Of a stretch of 22,215 nt of DNA, positions 19,501-22,215 are shown piece by piece. This DNA comes from Chloromonas sp. AAM2 (Eukaryota > Chlorophyta > Chlorophyceae > Chlamydomonadales > Chlamydomonadaceae). A model generated the notes under the pieces. The model saw only the letters and a program-made list of their open reading frames with translations. It did no database searches and had not been told where the DNA came from. Each line of letters opens with the position of its first letter. Positions within the stretch are counted from its first letter, which is position 1. The position numbers were made by a program, and so were the translations under genes. Where the stretch lies: positions 7,938 to 30,152 of the forward strand of contig QAXH01004101.1 of NCBI GenBank assembly GCA_004335635.1, in the 5' to 3' direction.

Positions 19501-22215
19501 CGCTGCCTACACAGGCACAGCAGCCACAGCAGCGGCCACAACAGCAGAAACAAAACGGGGCTGCGACATCAGCCAGGGTCAATGCTACTGCGCTCGTGAG
19601 TGTACGCGTGGGGCTGTTGCGGGTGCGGGATTAAAGGCCTGAGAGCGATTGTTGCAGCGCTAGGACTTAACGGTGTTGTGATTCATATTCAGCTCTGCTG
19701 CAATCAAGGACCGGGAACCTGTCGCTGTGACTGATTCAGGGGCGCTTGAGCGTGCTCAACACCGCGCTGTTCTGAACATCGCTACATAGGAGGATCACAA
19801 ACTTTTTTGTTGCAAACTTGTCATGATTGATCACCAGCGTCGTATGAAAGTATGTCATTGGATATATGGCAGGAGGTTGACGCACTGCTAACCTAAGCAA
19901 AATGCTAACAAACAAAATGCTAACAAGAAATGCCAGAGGTACAAAAGTGATCAATCCGCTTTTTTCTCTTTGTTGCCTGTTCGCAGTTGGCCGCGGCAGG
20001 CATGAAGCGCCCGGCAGCCAGGAGCGTTGGAGCGGCAGGCATGATGGGCCCACCGCCAAAGAGAGCAGCAGGACCCACATCTGCTGCAGCGAATGGCGCC
20101 AGTGCAGGTGCAGGTGCAGGCCCTGCTGAGTCACTGGCTGCAAGGCCAGGGGCGGCGATGACCCAGGAAGTGTCAGCGCCAGCTGCCGGCACCTTACCAA
20201 AGGTAAAGGAGGAGCCTGGCACGGGTGCAGAGACATCAGCAGCCGGGCGGTCACAAGCGGCATGCGTGGAGCGAACAGCGAAAGCAGGGCTTGTGCGTGC
20301 GTCGTCTCTGCCGATCGCTGCGGGCGGAGTGGACGAAAGTGATGGCCTGGAGGAGGAGGATAGGGAGATTTGGTACAAGATGCTGAGAGACAAGTGAGTT
20401 GTGATGGGCCGGGGGAGGGTGTAGCTTTGGAATAAAGTCAAGGTGGATTCTTGCTGGTTGACAGGGCAGCGGTTACGAAGAAGACCAAATGGCAAGCCAG
20501 GGCAGGGTTATTCGCTGCTAGCTGCTGCTCTGGCAGTATGCATGAGCGCTATGTTGCCTGAAAGTCTGAGGCTGCATGAGTGGACACCACTCACCACCAT
20601 TGTTGTAACAGCTGTGGCTACTGTCGGCCCGCCATTGCTCGTGCATGTGTGGCCGAACTCTCACTGCATTGCGTCCCAATTGCATCCTCTGACCGTCGCT
20701 GGCGTGGATGACGTGTCAGGCCGGCTGTGCATGCCGACATCATTGCGCACAGCCTAGGCTTGCATGGCTGGCCTAATGGAACTGATTTCACCATCAGCTG
20801 TACGGTCTAGCAGACTGACTGTGTATTTGCAGTGCGGCCAGTCACGTGTACCTCCACCATGCACATGCATGCATGAGCATGAGTACCTCCACCATGCATG
20901 CATGTGCATGTGTTGTCTTGTAGCCTGAAGCATGGCAATATGGTGCTGGCTATGGCTCATGCAGGCCATCATGGTAAGTTCATGTATGTCCTGTACGGAA
21001 TTGCAGGAAGCCCAGGTTTTACCATTAGGAATCCAGGCATCAATTCGATATTGCACCACCATGCACGTGTACCTTCAGTACATGCATGCTCACGTGTGTA
21101 GGAAGCGTCGTCAGGAGGTGGTGGCCGCGGCCCAGCGTGGCACCGCGGACCCGGCGCTGCAGCGGGAAATGATCGACACCGTGCTGCAGGAGAGGGACAC
21201 CAAGGTGAAGCATGGAGGGGTGGGTCTGAACTGTGGCAGTAGCAGTCTGTTGTAGTGCTGGCTGGTGGTGTGTTCGCGTTACTATTGAACATGACTATGA
21301 CCGCCAGGGCTGTAGCAGTCTCCTGTAATGCTGGGCAGGTATGAGCCGTACCACCAAACGACCCAGGGATGGGTGCGCCAGAATTGTGACACTCTTCTCT
21401 AGTGCTGGCTAAGGGTATGGCGCATGGCCTCCACCTGAGCATGCCTGGCATGACATTGCGGGTTGTTGGAGCATGATACGGGGTGATAAGGCGCGAACCT
21501 GGATCTGGTGCTCTGATGGATGAAGGCTGAGGAGTGGAGTGCTAGTCCAACAAACTTAGCTATGGCTCACGGCAGGCTTGGACAACATGTCGTTGTGCAA
21601 ATGAGTCACGATCAGGATGTGAGATAGGGACGCCTCTTTGGATGTGTGCCACGCGGCCACACGCTCTTACTTATGCCCTCCTTCCGATATGTGTCGCCTG
21701 GACACATGCTACACTTTTGCAGTCAACGTGTGGTGCGTCTGTGGTTGTGTGGTACTGGAGACGTTACAATGATTAACACGTGTACTGACAATATTTAGTA
21801 CGGCAGATGGAGACATCCCTGACTCTGCTCTGCAAAGCCTTATTCATGCCTCTCCCTTGATGATGTGTCATTTGGTCACCTTTCCTTCCTGTGTACCAGC
21901 TGTGGGCACGTGCGGGTGTGCTCCGCAGGAGGCGCGCCTAGCCCAGGCCCGTCAGGCCGCGCGCTGGGAGGCCGCGCCCCGCGCCCTGGCGGCACTGCAC
22001 GCCGCGCTGCACTGGTACACACCCTGCCCCCTGAACTGGGAGTCTTGGCAAACGTCACCACCAGGTACTGTGCTGCACATGATACAAGAGCCATGCACAC
22101 AGAGTGATGGTGCAATGGCGACTGTTGCATCAGACGTTTCATGACTTTTGGCAAAGGGGACAATCACGTGTTCACGTTGCACCGGACGTGTCAGCAGTCT
22201 TGGCCCACTGTTGAT
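16527..22215 (+). CDS. LUMINIDEPENDENS-like homeodomain / TFIIS-N protein, C-terminus beyond window
   Basis: This is a nuclear regulator resembling plant LUMINIDEPENDENS, a homeodomain protein of the autonomous flowering pathway linked to transcription and RNA processing. Nine exons are visible, about 765 aa: 16527-17082, 17439-17620, 17877-17894 (18-nt, tentative), 18014-18168, 18513-19001, 19346-19595, 19987-20393, 21102-21204 and 21929-22064. All phases agree. Residues 50-80 form a Gln/Ala helix. RGRKKRKPQRR (103-113) is a likely nuclear signal. The divergent homeodomain (about 108-168) ends in SIKAVQQHLTRLRTSMR; as in plant LUMINIDEPENDENS it lacks the WFxN core. The TFIIS-N/LW-type helical domain (about 270-352) includes VRQLINGR, LRMPLPRELL and RIASAARRALVIW, aligning with the plant SNRAKGLLSRW region. 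SADDIRKQRLKAQ (480-490) fits a short motif I recall in plant homologs. The rest is Ala/Gln/Pro-rich and probably disordered, with acidic EEEDREIWYKML and charged KKRRQE. The gene continues past the window after the GTACTG donor at 22065. Identity rests on domain order; no search was possible. Confidence 0.8.
17959..18000 (+). repeat. CA-repeat abutting a 3' splice site
   Basis: About 42 bases of AC repeat with two short interruptions end 13 bases before the exon starting at 18014. It occupies the place of the polypyrimidine tract in a short intron (17895-18013) that follows the proposed 18-nt microexon. Confidence 0.95.
20848..20912 (+). repeat. Tandem duplication with CATG-rich units in an intron
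   Basis: Two units begin GTACCTCCACCATGCA at 20848 and 20883 (35-bp period). Each continues into alternating CATGCATG, which is self-complementary and could fold. A weaker relative lies near 21055-21090. All are in the intron before the exon at 21102. Confidence 0.8.
21222..21415 (+). repeat. Three degenerate copies of a ~40-bp unit
   Basis: Segments at about 21222-21264, 21303-21340 and 21371-21415 share the order CTG-GT-GCAGTCT (or ACTCT), then TGTAGTGCTGGC or a close variant. Spacing is roughly 70-80 bp. Similarity is only moderate and boundaries are approximate. They lie in the intron between exons 21102-21204 and 21929-22064. Confidence 0.4.
21416..21928. other. Remainder of intron, nothing recognised
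   Basis: No further exon with matching phase, no RNA gene and no clear repeat is visible before the acceptor CTCCGCAG at 21921-21928. Confidence 0.4.

Noticed and set aside
20457..20757. Possible extra exon with a hydrophobic segment between 20394 and 21101
   Set aside because: The flanking exons already join in phase (AA|G). This stretch lacks a good donor and its in-phase reading hits a stop.

Overview
This window reads as nuclear DNA of a green alga. The genes are split into many short exons. Introns begin with GTAAGT, GTGAGT or GTGCGC and mostly end in GCAG, and exons are richer in G/C than introns. The protein relatives I recognise are plant- or animal-type: a divergent-loop cyclophilin, an SLC35E3-type sugar-nucleotide transporter, a PAQR/haemolysin-III membrane protein and a LUMINIDEPENDENS-type homeodomain protein. 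GC content is moderate by eye, lower than in Chlamydomonas, so a trebouxiophyte-like chlorophyte is my guess (inference only). I see no bacterial operon, phage, CRISPR array, rRNA or tRNA. Gene models were built by hand by joining exons whose splice sites and reading phases agree.

Layout: (1) 1-471, minus, part of an unrecognised gene. (2) 702-2523, plus, an unrecognised three-exon gene whose first intron holds a 0.5 kb inverted-repeat element. (3) About 2804-5776, minus, an unrecognised gene with a well supported acidic N-terminal half and a tentative 3' end. Between these parts lie a 21-bp minisatellite (4094-4261) and gene-poor DNA. A perfect 16-bp hairpin sits just upstream of its start codon. 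(4) 6222-9010, minus, a complete six-exon cyclophilin. (5) 9417-13314, plus, a complete seven-exon SLC35E3-like transporter. (6) 14276-16186, minus, a six-exon PAQR/HlyIII-like protein. (7) 16527 to beyond the end of the window, plus, a LUMINIDEPENDENS-like gene with nine exons visible.

The genes alternate in orientation. Three pairs are head-to-head with short shared promoters (about 230, 406 and 340 bp), and two pairs end tail-to-tail. They do not form a pathway: protein folding, sugar-nucleotide transport, membrane signalling or hydrolase, and RNA/transcription regulation lie side by side as usual for a nuclear genome.

The most distinctive non-coding feature is a dispersed repeat family sharing the end TTTGCCAGTTCTGGGACA. 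There are two apparent complete elements (in introns at 1356-1872 and 11004-11475) and one solo end (about 6001). I found no convincing new multi-gene system. The best leads are the repeat family, the 5' hairpin, the PAQR-like protein without its C-terminal histidine pair, and the algal LUMINIDEPENDENS homolog.
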